Shown piece by piece: positions 18,843-27,634 of a stretch of DNA of 39,499 nucleotides; the stretch's first letter is position 1, and every line of letters starts with the position of its first letter. The notes under the pieces are model-generated. The model did no database searches, was not told the DNA's origin, and worked only from the letters and a program-made list of their open reading frames with translations. The stretch is from Peptococcaceae bacterium BRH_c23. GTDB lineage: Bacteria; Bacillota_B; Desulfitobacteriia; Desulfitobacteriales; Desulfitobacteriaceae. The stretch lies in the NCBI GenBank assembly GCA_000961805.1, contig LADV01000010.1, forward strand, positions 1 to 39,499, given 5' to 3'. The position numbers and the translations under genes are program-made.

Positions 18843-20671
18843 TCGGTTTATCGTTACAACAAGACAGCAGAGTTAGGAGCAACACAGCACGCTTCCTAGC
18901 TCTTTTTTTAGCCTTTAGTGTTCTTAGCCATGGGCTTTACTATTCTGAGGAATGGCTTATTTTTGGGTTTGCCATATCCCTTTATGTTATGGTTTCTCAT
19001 CTGTTCGGCAGGTTTAAGGTAGGAAAAGCTACGTATTTGACCCTAGGTCTAACAGATTCTTTGCTGGTGGGAATGCTTGGTTTTTCAGTGCTGGGAGTTC
19101 TTCATCCTGTCAAGGCAGCGAACGGCTTGCAGGAAGCGTTGCAATGGGGAATTTTTTGGCTCGTCTATCGGTTGGGAATGCGTATTTCATCCGATGAGAC
19201 AGCTAAAAAAAAATTGCTAAGTTATATAGAATGGTTGGCAATGGTGGTTGCTATCATTGGTTGGCTACCATGGGTAGGCCAAGTAGCTGGACGATTGAGT
19301 TCTGTCTTCGGTTATCCCAATACAATGGCTGCATTTTTGGGAGCAGTTCTTTTGCTTAATCCACGCAGGAAATTGGTCCGAATTCTACTAGGAACGTCCC
19401 TATTAGCCACGGGTTCCCGTGCGGGGGTAGGATTATTTGTTGTTATCTTTATTGGTCAACTGCTTTTAATCGGGGCTAGATCACAGAACATTTCACCCTA
19501 CTTTAAAGCGAGACAAGCGGTGCCTAGGCTGAAAAAACGTTTAGGATCAGCAAACTATCTCAGCGGACTGTGGGTTATCGTATTAAGTGTTTCTGGGTTA
19601 GTTCTCATAATGCTCATGAATGGAGCTGCCTGGGATAATTTAACAACTTGGAGCTTCTCCTCTTCAAGTTGGCAGGAACGGCAGGTCTATTTTAAAGACG
19701 GAATAAGGTTGGCCTGGAATGCGAGGGGCCTTCCCCAAGCAGGGGGGTGGTTGGCCTTTCCGACAGTTCAGCAATTTCCATATTGGACGGCTGACCCTCA
19801 TTCGAGTTTTATACACATCCTTTTAAATCAAGGAGTTCTAGGAATATTAAGTGTAGGGATTTGGAGTTGCTTAACCTTAGCTCAAACCTGGAGGACTTGG
19901 AGAAAGAAGCGCATGTTGCACAAAGCAGGTGCTGAATCTCAAGAAACTAAGGCCCAGGTCCGAGTATGGGCAGCCTTGCTCTTTTTGGCGCTGCATAGTT
20001 TGGTGGATGCTGATTTTTCCTTTGGCACCTTGGGGGTTTTATTCTGGTTGCTTTTAGGAAGCTTTCAAAAAACAGAGACTTACCACCGTTCTTTTTATTC
20101 AAAACGGAATATGGCGGTCAACATGAGTAACAAAATAATGTTGCTGATGAGTGCCATCTTGTGCTTGGTCAGTGCAAGTATACTCTTAAATCCTGCACTC
20201 ATAGAGAAAGAACGAACTTGGAATGCTCTTGCGGATCATTGGAGTGAACAGGACTCAGAAAAGAGTATTGCCCTCTGGGATAAAAGTTTGAACTGGGATC
20301 AAACGCAAAGCAACACGAGGCAAAAGCAAGCTGAGCATTTACTTCGGCAAGGAAATGGCTTAGCTGGACTAGAGGCAGTGGAAGAAGTACTTAAATGGCA
20401 ACCTTATAACATAGAAGCGTACGAATGGGCTCAGTCAGTCATCTGGGACGCTGCAGAGGTGCAGCGGCACACCCATCCGGAAACGGCAAATAGGCTCTAT
20501 CGATGGGTGGAAGGAGTTCCTAAAACTATAGAAGAGAAAGTTCAGGGCTTGTCGTCAAAAGAACGTTTGCTTTGGAAGGGGCATCCGGATTTTTTACCCT
20601 CCCCACATATTATGCTCCTCGCAGAGTATGCTCGGCAAAGACAACTCACACAACCCCTTTTCATAACATAA
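18839..20671 (+). CDS. O-antigen ligase/Wzy-like polytopic membrane protein with C-terminal helical domain
   Basis: The 610-residue product has about ten predicted hydrophobic helices in residues 15-440, with the large extracytoplasmic loop [20 protein letters not shown] that matches the Wzy_C/O-antigen ligase signature, including the conserved histidine. The last 150 residues are soluble and helical and look TPR-like ([37 protein letters not shown]). Such proteins join lipid-linked glycans to an acceptor or polymerise them; in Gram-positives the substrate is usually unknown. The start is GTG 18839, overlapping the fabZ stop. A role with the neighbouring glycosyltransferases is inferred. Confidence 0.8.
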   Translation: MIGLSLQQDSRVRSNTARFLALFLAFSVLSHGLYYSEEWLIFGFAISLYVMVSHLFGRFKVGKATYLTLGLTDSLLVGMLGFSVLGVLHPVKAANGLQEALQWGIFWLVYRLGMRISSDETAKKKLLSYIEWLAMVVAIIGWLPWVGQVAGRLSSVFGYPNTMAAFLGAVLLLNPRRKLVRILLGTSLLATGSRAGVGLFVVIFIGQLLLIGARSQNISPYFKARQAVPRLKKRLGSANYLSGLWVIVLSVSGLVLIMLMNGAAWDNLTTWSFSSSSWQERQVYFKDGIRLAWNARGLPQAGGWLAFPTVQQFPYWTADPHSSFIHILLNQGVLGILSVGIWSCLTLAQTWRTWRKKRMLHKAGAESQETKAQVRVWAALLFLALHSLVDADFSFGTLGVLFWLLLGSFQKTETYHRSFYSKRNMAVNMSNKIMLLMSAILCLVSASILLNPALIEKERTWNALADHWSEQDSEKSIALWDKSLNWDQTQSNTRQKQAEHLLRQGNGLAGLEAVEEVLKWQPYNIEAYEWAQSVIWDAAEVQRHTHPETANRLYRWVEGVPKTIEEKVQGLSSKERLLWKGHPDFLPSPHIMLLAEYARQRQLTQPLFIT

Positions 20672-20693
20672 GTTGTGGGGAGGGGGCGAGATT

Positions 20694-21212
20694 ATGACGT
20701 TATTGATGGGCGTGATCTTGATCTTAGGGGCTCTATTATGGAGAGTAAATTCAAGTTGGGAATGGGATATTCCCCAGAAATGGCAGGCTAAAATTAGGGC
20801 ATGGAAAGAAGGACTCTCCAGTCCAACTCATATCATAAATTATGATTGGGACGTGGATCCAGAAAATACGGAGCTGGAGAAACACTTGTGGCTGCTTAAG
20901 AGGGCCTACCCTCGGTTAAGGAAGAAATATAGGGCTCCGATAAGGGCCGAAGTATGCGTCTATCCCAATTTCCCACCTGAACAAAATAAGATTTACATAT
21001 CCTGTCTTCAGCGTCGCTTCCCAGAAATAAGTCTATCTGAATGTCCACTAGGCAGCGAAAATGCAGCGGAACACTGGGACAGGTGCGCTGTTTCGGTAAT
21101 AGCGGGAGTAAAGATAGAGAAACACGGAGAAAAGCGGGGACAGGCACCTTGTTTCGTTGATAGCAGAAACGGGGATGAGGGAAGAACTACAGAGTCGAAG
21201 GGAAATGAATGA
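20694..21212 (+). CDS. Hypothetical membrane-anchored protein upstream of comFA
   Basis: I do not recognise this 172-residue protein. An N-terminal hydrophobic stretch (MTLLMGVILILGALLW) suggests a single membrane anchor, followed by a charged Trp-rich part and a short domain with SLSECPLGSENAAEHWDRCA. The C-terminus (KRGQAPCFVDSRNG) is hydrophilic and encoded by DNA containing GGGGACAGGCACC, a sequence style often seen at ends of dispersed repeats, so the tail may derive from an insertion. ATG 20694 follows GGGAGGGGG; it lies 22 bases after the ligase gene and 15 before comFA, so it is probably in their operon. Confidence 0.65.
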   Translation: MTLLMGVILILGALLWRVNSSWEWDIPQKWQAKIRAWKEGLSSPTHIINYDWDVDPENTELEKHLWLLKRAYPRLRKKYRAPIRAEVCVYPNFPPEQNKIYISCLQRRFPEISLSECPLGSENAAEHWDRCAVSVIAGVKIEKHGEKRGQAPCFVDSRNGDEGRTTESKGNE

Positions 21213-21227
21213 AAGAGAGGGGTAGTT

Positions 21228-22967
21228 ATGCTCTTTTACCTGACGTTAAAGAAGAACGGTAACGTCAGTTCTTCTCCGCTTCGAGAGTGGGACAAGCAGG
21301 ATTTTGGGGCTAGCTACCTCAGTACCCCACTTCCATTAGCAGTTATCGAGGAGATTAAAGATCAAGTACAACGGCCAAAGCCGCCTGATCTTTGGAATTT
21401 TGGTAAAAGCACGAATCTTAAGCAAGAAATTATCAAACGGCTAAACACTATTTGTGGGAATTCGTTGGTTTTTAATTGGGAGGAAATTGACCCTATTGCT
21501 TTGCCTCATCAAGGTCTGTTAGAGGAAGAAACGAAGGATGAGAGAGGGGTTAGGTTTAATCAACTTGTCTTAGCGCGGCAACTTTCTAATCGTGACCTTC
21601 GGGGCCTTGCTCGAGAGCTTAAGATTCAAGAGGAGAGGGTCACTGAACTTGCCCATAGGAATGTGTTACAGGGGAAGGCACAGTGGGTTTCTTCCGTCAG
21701 GCAGCAAGGTAGAGGGTGGCAGTGTCAACGATGTGGAGAAGAGGACGTGGAAGAATGGCCTAGTCTTTATGGGATGGCAGCAACCTGTCGAAGTTGTGAA
21801 AGCATCGGAGTAAGCACCTCTATGGAAGTACTTTATCGAGATCAACGTTCACTCATGGAAAGCCCTAGAGAGGTCAATTTTCAGCCCCATTGGGACTTAA
21901 CAGAGGCTCAACGGCTAGCCAGCCAACAAGCCTTACAATTTATTCAAGAAGCCTCAGAAAAAAAGGCACTTCTCTGGGCGGCATGTGGTGCGGGTAAAAC
22001 TGAAGTGTGTTTTCCATCTGCAGCATGGGCACTTAAGCAGGGGAAGTCTGTACTTTTTGCTGCACCGAGACAAGATGTCATCTACGATATTCTCCCAAGG
22101 TTACAGAGGGATTTTCCTGGTTATCCATTGCAAATGTTAACAGGCACATCCTCGATTAAATTTCAAAGTGGAGGATTGGTACTGGCCACAACCCATCAAG
22201 TTTTAAGATTTTGGCAAGCCTTTGATGTCATTTTTATGGATGAGATGGATGCCTTTCCATATCAGGGGAGCAAGGCATTGGCCTGGGGATTGCAGCACGC
22301 CCTGTGCCAAGGAGGTAAGATTCTATACTTGACGGCAACTCCATCTCCTGAAAGTTTAAATTTGATAAAGAGAGGCCAGATGCGCCTTATCCAGCTGCCA
22401 GCACGGCACCATCGCAACCCACTGCCGATTCCGGTATGGCATCAAGCTCGTCACGCAATTGAGCCCAACGAAGACCGGAGTAACGATGAATGGACATTGC
22501 TAATTAGAGCTTTAAGGAGAGAGGGCCCGATATTGGTATTTGTGCCTAAGATTTCTTGGGTTCGTTCTTGGATTCAGGCGTTCAGAAAAAGTTTTCCGGA
22601 TTGGCTGATTGACGGCAGCTATAGTTCGGATCCAGAACGTGCCCCCAAAATAAAACGTTTGATTCAAGGTGAATTTGATCTATTTGTGAGCACAACTATC
22701 TTGGAACGCGGTATCACGTTATCTGAGATACAAGTGGTTGTGCTCGGGGCGGATCATCCGATTTTTGATGAGCGAGCCTTGGTTCAAATGGCTGGCAGAG
22801 TGGGGCGAACTCGAGAATGTCCCGGAGGAGGGGTCGTCTTTATATCGAAGCATATTTCTCCAGCTATAAAGACAGCAATTCAGTGGATTGAGGGCCAAAA
22901 TAGACGTGCAATGGAATTAGGACTCCTTGATACAGGGCAAAAGGAGGGAAGCAATGAAGGATTTTAG
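21228..22967 (+). CDS. comFA: Late competence DEAD-box-type helicase ComFA
   Basis: ComFA is an ATP-driven translocase that helps pull single-stranded DNA into the cytoplasm in natural transformation. The 579-residue product has a four-cysteine zinc finger (Cys166, Cys169, Cys187, Cys190), Walker A AACGAGKT at 251-258, a DEMD Walker B box, an LTATPS motif III and the C-terminal helicase motif QMAGRVGR. The N-terminal 150 residues are family-variable. Its start lies 15 bases after the upstream gene, and its end overlaps comFC by 14 bases, giving the usual comFA-comFC pair. Whether the organism is competent cannot be judged here. Confidence 0.93.
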   Translation: MLFYLTLKKNGNVSSSPLREWDKQDFGASYLSTPLPLAVIEEIKDQVQRPKPPDLWNFGKSTNLKQEIIKRLNTICGNSLVFNWEEIDPIALPHQGLLEEETKDERGVRFNQLVLARQLSNRDLRGLARELKIQEERVTELAHRNVLQGKAQWVSSVRQQGRGWQCQRCGEEDVEEWPSLYGMAATCRSCESIGVSTSMEVLYRDQRSLMESPREVNFQPHWDLTEAQRLASQQALQFIQEASEKKALLWAACGAGKTEVCFPSAAWALKQGKSVLFAAPRQDVIYDILPRLQRDFPGYPLQMLTGTSSIKFQSGGLVLATTHQVLRFWQAFDVIFMDEMDAFPYQGSKALAWGLQHALCQGGKILYLTATPSPESLNLIKRGQMRLIQLPARHHRNPLPIPVWHQARHAIEPNEDRSNDEWTLLIRALRREGPILVFVPKISWVRSWIQAFRKSFPDWLIDGSYSSDPERAPKIKRLIQGEFDLFVSTTILERGITLSEIQVVVLGADHPIFDERALVQMAGRVGRTRECPGGGVVFISKHISPAIKTAIQWIEGQNRRAMELGLLDTGQKEGSNEGF

Positions 22968-23694
22968 GGGAGCCGCAACTGATATCATTCGTTCGCTTTG
23001 GTACAGAGATGAAAACCTTTGTGTTTTATGTAGTGAAGGAAACGGGCCAATCTGCCCGACTTGTTCGGAGAACTATCTACATCCTGAGCTAGCTCGTTGT
23101 CACGGGTGCGGAAAAATAATACCGCTTGAAAAACAACAGTGTCAAGATTGTGAGGCGGGCCGCGGCCCAAAACAGCTTGATAAGGTAGTAGCCTGGGGGC
23201 ATTATTGCGGTGGATTAAAGGAATTCATTCATAGCGTAAAATTTAATGCCCATCCAAAACGCATAAGACAGATCATTGGCCCTTTTGCGGAATGGGCTGT
23301 AAGTCAGCTTCCTGCAGTTGACGGTATAGTGGCAGTTCCGATGCATGCAACAAAACTAGGAGAACGTGGCTTTAATCAAGCGGAGGTTATTGCATCTGCC
23401 TTACATTGGGAATTGGGGTTGCCGATTTTCCAAGGAGTTGAACGAATTGAGTCGAGGGCATCTCAAGTTCTACTTTCTCGTAAAGAACGCTTGCATAACT
23501 TGGAAGGAGCCTTTTCAGTGCGTAATCCAGAGTATTATTTAGGACGAAGTGTATGGTTAGTGGACGATGTAACAACAACAGGAGCAACTCTCCAGGCAGT
23601 GGCGGAAGTACTTCGTGGTTGTGGAATTCAGGCGATTTATGGCTTGTGCCTAGCTGCTGGTCGCGAAAAAAGACTTGTGCCTTCGACTGAATAG
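22954..23694 (+). CDS. comFC: ComFC/GntX family phosphoribosyltransferase-like protein
   Basis: The 246-residue product combines an N-terminal double zinc ribbon (CVLC, CPTC, CHGC, CQDC pairs) with a phosphoribosyltransferase domain whose PRPP motif VWLVDDVTTTGAT holds Asp204 and Asp205. ComFC proteins take part in DNA uptake with ComFA. ATG 22954, inside the comFA end and preceded by AAAGGAGGG, is preferred over the TTG at 22927. The overlap points to coupled translation with comFA. Confidence 0.92.
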   Translation: MKDFRGAATDIIRSLWYRDENLCVLCSEGNGPICPTCSENYLHPELARCHGCGKIIPLEKQQCQDCEAGRGPKQLDKVVAWGHYCGGLKEFIHSVKFNAHPKRIRQIIGPFAEWAVSQLPAVDGIVAVPMHATKLGERGFNQAEVIASALHWELGLPIFQGVERIESRASQVLLSRKERLHNLEGAFSVRNPEYYLGRSVWLVDDVTTTGATLQAVAEVLRGCGIQAIYGLCLAAGREKRLVPSTE

Positions 23695-23757
23695 AGTTAT
23701 AATAATTCTGGATGGGCACAGCCTATTACATTTTTTTACGTAAGGGGAATATCTTTC

Positions 23758-24060
23758 ATGGCCTTTGAAGACAAAGATCTAGTATGTAAAGACTGCGGAG
23801 TAACTTTTATTTTTACCGTCGGAGAGCAAGAATTCTACGCTGAAAAAGGTTTCGAAAATGAGCCACAACGTTGCCGTGAATGCCGTAACGTACGCAAATC
23901 CAATCGCAATTCCCAAGAAGGAAGATCACGTGAAATGTTTTCTGTCGTTTGTGCGGACTGTGGAGTAGAAACACAAGTTCCGTTCCAACCGACTTCTGAT
24001 CGTCCAGTATACTGCCGTGAGTGCTACCAGCACCATCGTCCGGCTCGTGAGCAATATTAA
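23758..24060 (+). CDS. Zinc-ribbon domain protein (CxxC/CxxC type)
   Basis: The 100-residue basic protein has four CxxC knuckles, CKDCG, CRECR, CADCG and CRECY, making two zinc ribbons separated by an Arg/Ser/Asn-rich linker. It resembles a family of small clostridial zinc-binding proteins (probable zinc-ribbon, zf-trcl type) with unknown function; nucleic-acid binding is a plausible guess from the charge. ATG 23758 follows AAGGGG. A perfect 9-base palindrome overlaps its stop codon (24058-24078) and a strong terminator follows. Confidence 0.8.
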   Translation: MAFEDKDLVCKDCGVTFIFTVGEQEFYAEKGFENEPQRCRECRNVRKSNRNSQEGRSREMFSVVCADCGVETQVPFQPTSDRPVYCRECYQHHRPAREQY

Positions 24061-24097
24061 TTCAAGCAACTTGAATTAGCATATTATTGAAATTGAT

Positions 24098-24134
24098 AAG
24101 CACTGGTCGGCGTCTCGTCGGCCAGTGCTTTTTG
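24098..24134 (+). terminator. Terminator after the zinc-ribbon gene
   Basis: AAGCACTGG (24098-24106) pairs with CCAGTGCTT (24122-24130) and a T run follows. It is a typical intrinsic terminator 38 bases after the stop. Confidence 0.88.
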
Positions 24135-24213
24135 TATTCGTTAAGCACAGCACCAGCCGAACGAGTTTCCTTTTTCCTGAATATTAATCCCCTATAAAGG
24201 GTTACTAACAGGG

Positions 24214-24301
24214 TTATCCACAATCAATTCTTGAAAAACAGGGTATTTCTTGTACTTATCCACACTATACACACTCTCCTGTGTGTAACTTTTGGGGATA
24301 A
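24214..24301. promoter_or_regulatory. Cluster of DnaA-box-like sequences upstream of the amino-acid ABC transporter
   Basis: Two perfect TTATCCACA nonamers lie on the plus strand at 24214-24222 and 24256-24264, 42 bases apart, which is about four helical turns. A third site with one mismatch (TTATCCCCA) is on the minus strand at 24293-24301. An inverted repeat, TACACAC/GTGTGTA, lies between the second and third. An A/T-rich stretch follows. The sequence suggests DnaA binding; the role is open. Confidence 0.55.
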
Positions 24302-24370
24302 AATCGACTGAATGATAAGGGATATTTTTTACTCGAGTTTGAAAAAATAACTAAACAGACATTAAAAGTG

Positions 24371-24399
24371 TTGTATAGATATTCGTTAGTATGTATAAT
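24371..24399 (+). promoter_or_regulatory. Sigma-A promoter of the binding-protein gene
   Basis: TTGTAT (24371-24376), a 17-base spacer and a perfect TATAAT (24394-24399) lie about 88 bases before the ATG. The same two hexamers and spacing are found before the permease gene at 25515-25543. Confidence 0.75.
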
Positions 24400-24486
24400 C
24401 TGAATAGACAAGGATGACAAACGCATAACGCAAAAGTTGGTTAGTAAGTTATTGCGGAACCCATCCAAAAAGAGAGGGGAATAAAA

Positions 24487-25290
24487 ATGTTTAAACCTAA
24501 ATTTCGTTTTGTACTAGCTGGATTACTTAGTTTAAGCCTCTTGACACTAGCCGGATGTGGTAGTACACCTGCACCAGCTCCTGCTCCTACTCCCGCCCCA
24601 GCTCCCGTTGAGAAGGTCCTGAAGGTTGGATCGGATATCGCTTATGCACCGTTTGAGTTTATGGATGAAAAGCAACAAGCGACGGGCTTCGATATTGAGC
24701 TTATCAATGCTCTTGGGGCAGATATGGGATACACCAAGGTGAATATTGAGACAGCTGCTTTTGACGGCTTGCTTCCTGCCTTGCAAGCAGGAAAATATGA
24801 TTGCGTGATTTCAGCCATGACAATCACAGAAAAGCGTGCTCAGAGTGTCCAATTTAGTGATAAGTATTTTAGAGCTATTCAGTATATAGCCATGAAAAAA
24901 GGGGCCGGTTTTAAGAATTTGGCCGACTTAAAAGGTAAAAAGGTTGGGGTTCAACTCAGTACGACAGGGCAAGAGGTTGTTGAGAAAGCCGGAATAGAGC
25001 CAAGAAAATTTGATACAACACCTGATGCAATGAACGATCTTCTGAACGGTGGAGTAGAAGCCGTTGTGGCTGATGGACCGGTTGTACTTTGGTTCCAAGC
25101 ACAAAATGAGAAAGCTAATATAGTCTCCGTAGAAGCAGATGTTGAAGAAGAATTTTATGGAATTGCTATGAAATTAGATAACAAAGAATTAGGCGACAAA
25201 ATGAATGCTTCCTTAAAGAAACTCAAAGAAAACGGGAAGTATAATGAGATTTACAAGAAGTGGTTTAAAGTGGACGCGCCAAAATTCTAA
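24487..25290 (+). CDS. Polar amino-acid ABC transporter, substrate-binding lipoprotein
   Basis: The 267-residue product has a lipoprotein signal peptide ending in the lipobox LAGC with Cys24 as the lipid-modified residue, an Ala/Pro linker (about 26-41), and a family 3 solute-binding domain (LKVGSDIAYAPFEFMDEKQQ, GFDIELINAL, AAFDGLLPALQAGKYD, ISAMTITEKRAQSVQFS). It captures an amino acid, glutamine-type by resemblance, at the outer membrane face for GlnPQ-like partners encoded just downstream. GAGAGGGGA precedes ATG 24487. It has its own promoter and terminator, which allows higher expression than the permease. Confidence 0.92.
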   Translation: MFKPKFRFVLAGLLSLSLLTLAGCGSTPAPAPAPTPAPAPVEKVLKVGSDIAYAPFEFMDEKQQATGFDIELINALGADMGYTKVNIETAAFDGLLPALQAGKYDCVISAMTITEKRAQSVQFSDKYFRAIQYIAMKKGAGFKNLADLKGKKVGVQLSTTGQEVVEKAGIEPRKFDTTPDAMNDLLNGGVEAVVADGPVVLWFQAQNEKANIVSVEADVEEEFYGIAMKLDNKELGDKMNASLKKLKENGKYNEIYKKWFKVDAPKF

Positions 25291-25331
25291 GTAATTCATT
25301 TTGTTAGGTTAAATACTTATAATAATAAAAT

Positions 25332-25370
25332 AAGGAAGGCACTTGATGTTGTGCCTTCCTTTATTTTTTG
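25332..25370 (+). terminator. Terminator between binding-protein and permease genes
   Basis: An 11-base perfect stem, AAGGAAGGCAC/GTGCCTTCCTT, with an 8-base loop is followed by TATTTTTT. It separates the binding protein transcript from glnPQ. Confidence 0.92.
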
Positions 25371-25438
25371 AGCCTACCTCACAAATTTCAGAAGATATAG
25401 GAAAGCTGGAATTAGAGGTCTAAGGGAGAAATTGGGGC

Positions 25439-25466
25439 TTGAATTAACCAATCCTCATGTTATAAT
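25439..25466 (+). promoter_or_regulatory. Distal promoter upstream of the permease gene
   Basis: TTGAAT (25439-25444), 16 bases, TATAAT (25461-25466). The predicted start of transcription falls on the palindrome at 25470-25492, so a repressor bound there would block it. Confidence 0.5.
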
Positions 25467-25469
25467 TAG

Positions 25470-25492
25470 GTCTTGTTGTGTATAAACAAGAC
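25470..25492. promoter_or_regulatory. Operator-like palindrome upstream of the permease gene
   Basis: GTCTTGTT (25470-25477) and AACAAGAC (25485-25492) form a perfect 8-base inverted repeat with a 7-base spacer, placed between the two candidate promoters. Size and position fit a regulator binding site; the regulator is unknown. Confidence 0.45.
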
Positions 25493-25514
25493 AATACTAG
25501 GGAAGCGTTTTTAC

Positions 25515-25543
25515 TTGTATAAGTTTACAGTAAAATGTATAAT
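25515..25543 (+). promoter_or_regulatory. Proximal sigma-A promoter of the permease/ATPase genes
   Basis: TTGTAT (25515-25520), 17 bases, TATAAT (25538-25543), about 67 bases before the GTG start. Hexamers, spacing and the ATG trinucleotide before the -10 box are the same as in the promoter of the binding-protein gene. Confidence 0.7.
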
Positions 25544-25609
25544 TTTATGCAGATAAATAACCTTTAGACATCTGGCATACTCATTATTATGAAGAAGGAG
25601 GATTTTTTT

Positions 25610-26287
25610 GTGGGTCAAAACTGGAAAGCAGCCATAGATAGCATCCCCATTCTAAATAAAGCCGCAATACTTACTTTGGAGCTGACAGCCGGTGCAGTCA
25701 TGATTGGACTTGTGATTGGACTTTTTATGGCGTTGGCGCGTTTGTCCAAGAACAGGTTGCTACGCATAGGGGCAATCGGCTATATAGATTTTTTTAGAGG
25801 AACCCCATTACTAGTTCAAATATTTCTAGTCTATTTTTTAGTGCCTAAACTCCTTAATTGGGAAACTTTGCCTGATAACTATCAATATATTGCTGGAGTC
25901 CTGGCGATGGGCCTAAATTCCGGTGCGTATATTGCCGAAATATTTAGGGCTGGAATTCAATCGATTGACCGTGGGCAATCGGAAGCGGCCCGGTCATTGG
26001 GAATGACTCATAGTCAGTCCTTACGGTATGTGATTCTACCCCAAGCGTTTAAACGGGTTATACCACCCTTGGGTAATGAGTTTATTGCCTTACTTAAAGA
26101 TTCTTCTCTATTATCGATTATTGCGATCCAAGAACTTTTCTACAGCGCCAAGATTATCGCCGGACGAACTTATCAACCTATTCCCATGTATATAGCTGCT
26201 GCCTTGTATTACCTCGTCATGACCCAATTGATTACCCAATGGGTTAGCTATATGGAGAGGAGGCTGGGTAAGAATGATCTTCGTTAA
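25610..26287 (+). CDS. Polar amino-acid ABC transporter, permease
   Basis: The 225-residue membrane protein has about five hydrophobic helices and the His/Glu/Gln-type permease signature: the N-terminal [16 protein letters not shown] segment and the EAA loop [20 protein letters not shown], which contacts the ATPase. GTG 25610 is preferred, since GGAGG at 25596-25600 lies 9 bases upstream; ATG 25589 overlaps that ribosome site. The end overlaps the ATPase gene by 14 bases, giving coupled synthesis. Confidence 0.92.
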   Translation: MGQNWKAAIDSIPILNKAAILTLELTAGAVMIGLVIGLFMALARLSKNRLLRIGAIGYIDFFRGTPLLVQIFLVYFLVPKLLNWETLPDNYQYIAGVLAMGLNSGAYIAEIFRAGIQSIDRGQSEAARSLGMTHSQSLRYVILPQAFKRVIPPLGNEFIALLKDSSLLSIIAIQELFYSAKIIAGRTYQPIPMYIAAALYYLVMTQLITQWVSYMERRLGKNDLR

Positions 26288-26993
26288 GAATTTGCATAAA
26301 TACTTTGGCAAACTGGAAGTTCTTAAAGGGATAGATTGCCATATTCGGGAAAAGGAAGTTGTAGTTGTCATTGGCCCCAGTGGTTCAGGAAAAAGCACCT
26401 TCTTGCGTTGCCTCAATAAACTTGAAGAGCCAACCAGCGGAGAGATTATTGTTGATGGAATTCCTCTTAACTCTGAGGTGAATGTTAATGCAATACGGCG
26501 AGAAGTAGGCATGGTTTTTCAACGTTTTAACCTCTTCCCGCATATGACGGCAATCCAAAATATAATATTAGCTCAAGAGGTTGTACGCAAAACAAGTAAG
26601 GCAGAAGCACGCAAGATTGGGTTGGAACTTTTAGAAAAGGTTGGCTTATCTGATAAAGCCGATGAATATCCAGATCGCCTTTCTGGAGGGCAACAACAAA
26701 GGGTTGCAATCGCTCGAGCTTTAGCAATGAAGCCAAAGATTATGCTTTTTGATGAAACCACGTCCGCCCTTGATCCTGAAATGGTGGGAGAGGTTCTTGC
26801 GGTCATGAAAGATTTAGCTCGTGAAGGGATGACAATGGTCGTTGTGACTCACGAGATGGGATTTGCTCGCGAAGTCGGAGATCGGGTAATTTTCATGGAT
26901 GAGGGGATAATTATGGAAGAGGGAGAGCCGAACGAAGTGTTTGAGCATCCCAAGAATCCAAGGACGCAGGCGTTTTTGAGTAAAATATTGTAA
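26274..26993 (+). CDS. Polar amino-acid ABC transporter, ATP-binding protein
   Basis: The 239-residue ATPase has Walker [10 protein letters not shown] at 34-42, the Q-loop [12 protein letters not shown], the signature LSGGQQQR, Walker [15 protein letters not shown] and the switch histidine in VVVTHEMG. It drives uptake through the preceding permease. The start at 26274 lies within the permease end and has an AGGAGG about 10 bases upstream. The family is that of GlnQ/HisP; the actual substrate is not determined by sequence. Confidence 0.95.
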   Translation: MIFVKNLHKYFGKLEVLKGIDCHIREKEVVVVIGPSGSGKSTFLRCLNKLEEPTSGEIIVDGIPLNSEVNVNAIRREVGMVFQRFNLFPHMTAIQNIILAQEVVRKTSKAEARKIGLELLEKVGLSDKADEYPDRLSGGQQQRVAIARALAMKPKIMLFDETTSALDPEMVGEVLAVMKDLAREGMTMVVVTHEMGFAREVGDRVIFMDEGIIMEEGEPNEVFEHPKNPRTQAFLSKIL

Positions 26994-27004
26994 GCTTTTT
27001 GTAT

Positions 27005-27041
27005 AAAGCGCTTTCTTGGGGATAGGCCCGAGGAGCGCTTT
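27005..27041. repeat. Stem-loop unit A of the GC-rich repeat, possibly also a terminator
   Basis: AAAGCGCT (27005-27012) pairs with AGCGCTTT (27034-27041), enclosing GGGATAGGCCCGAGG, just 12 bases after the ATPase stop. It is the first of two related hairpins in this gap and may end the transporter transcript, although no T run follows. Confidence 0.6.
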
Positions 27042-27430
27042 ACAGCTGTGTTAACCCGTGCGAAGACAGTGTCTTCGTTCTGCACGCGTCTGCACGTTAC
27101 GCCGCTGGACGAGCTGGACGGTTCGCGAGCGCGTCCGAACCTCTGGGCAATCTGCATGTGAACCTACGGCGCGCTGACGGGGGTGCGCGAACCGTCGGGC
27201 GCTCGTCTGGAGAAGCGGCTTCACTGAAGCATCCGCTTAGCAGAAAAGCGCTCCTTTGGGGTGGAGCTATGGGGAAGTGTGGGGGGGCGTTGTATAGAAA
27301 GGCGCTTCTGGGGCTGGGATAGGCCCGAGGAGCGCCTTTCTATACAGCATCTGTAGTTACACCGCCGCTGAGGAGGCTTGGACGGTTCAGCGAGAGCGTG
27401 CGAACCTCTGGGATAGATGTATGTGCGCCG
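27005..27430. repeat. GC-rich duplicated and structured intergenic repeat block
   Basis: The 641-base gap before the cold-shock gene holds no credible gene. Its first 430 bases are much richer in G and C than the neighbouring genes and contain two related copies: a 20-base identity at 27019-27038 and 27316-27335, then GTTAC(G/A)CC... and GGACGGTTC...CGAACCTCTGGG blocks at 27117-27160 and 27380-27425. Copy B starts with a perfect 16-base stem (27291-27306 with 27331-27346). Copy A carries an extra palindromic insert (27050-27077) that recurs inverted at 37478-37505. GACGGTTCGCG (27118-27128) also pairs with 27186-27196. Confidence 0.75.
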
Positions 27431-27634
27431 TTGCTTGCGTTCATGGGATCGTGGCTTTAGTTAAACTTCTTGTAGCGTATGCTGGAACATGAATATTGAT
27501 CATTGCATCATTTTAACGTTTAAACTTTATCAATGCTGGGTATCCTCGTAAAGTATGAGTTAATTCTTTAGCTTAGGCTGTATGCTTTAGCTTTAAGCAA
27601 AGAACTTTAACATTTTCAAGGAGGTTTTTTTTAA

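Noticed and set aside
24214..24301. A chromosomal replication origin.
   Set aside because: Only two perfect boxes and one near match, with no dnaA, dnaN or rnpA-rpmH neighbours. A regulatory or titration cluster is more likely.
27005..27430. A CRISPR array or coding region in the GC-rich block.
   Set aside because: The copies are only two, unequal in length and internally palindromic, with no regular repeat-spacer pattern; a minus-strand frame of about 100 codons across 26849-27157 is Ser/Arg-rich, runs into the ATPase gene and has no family character.
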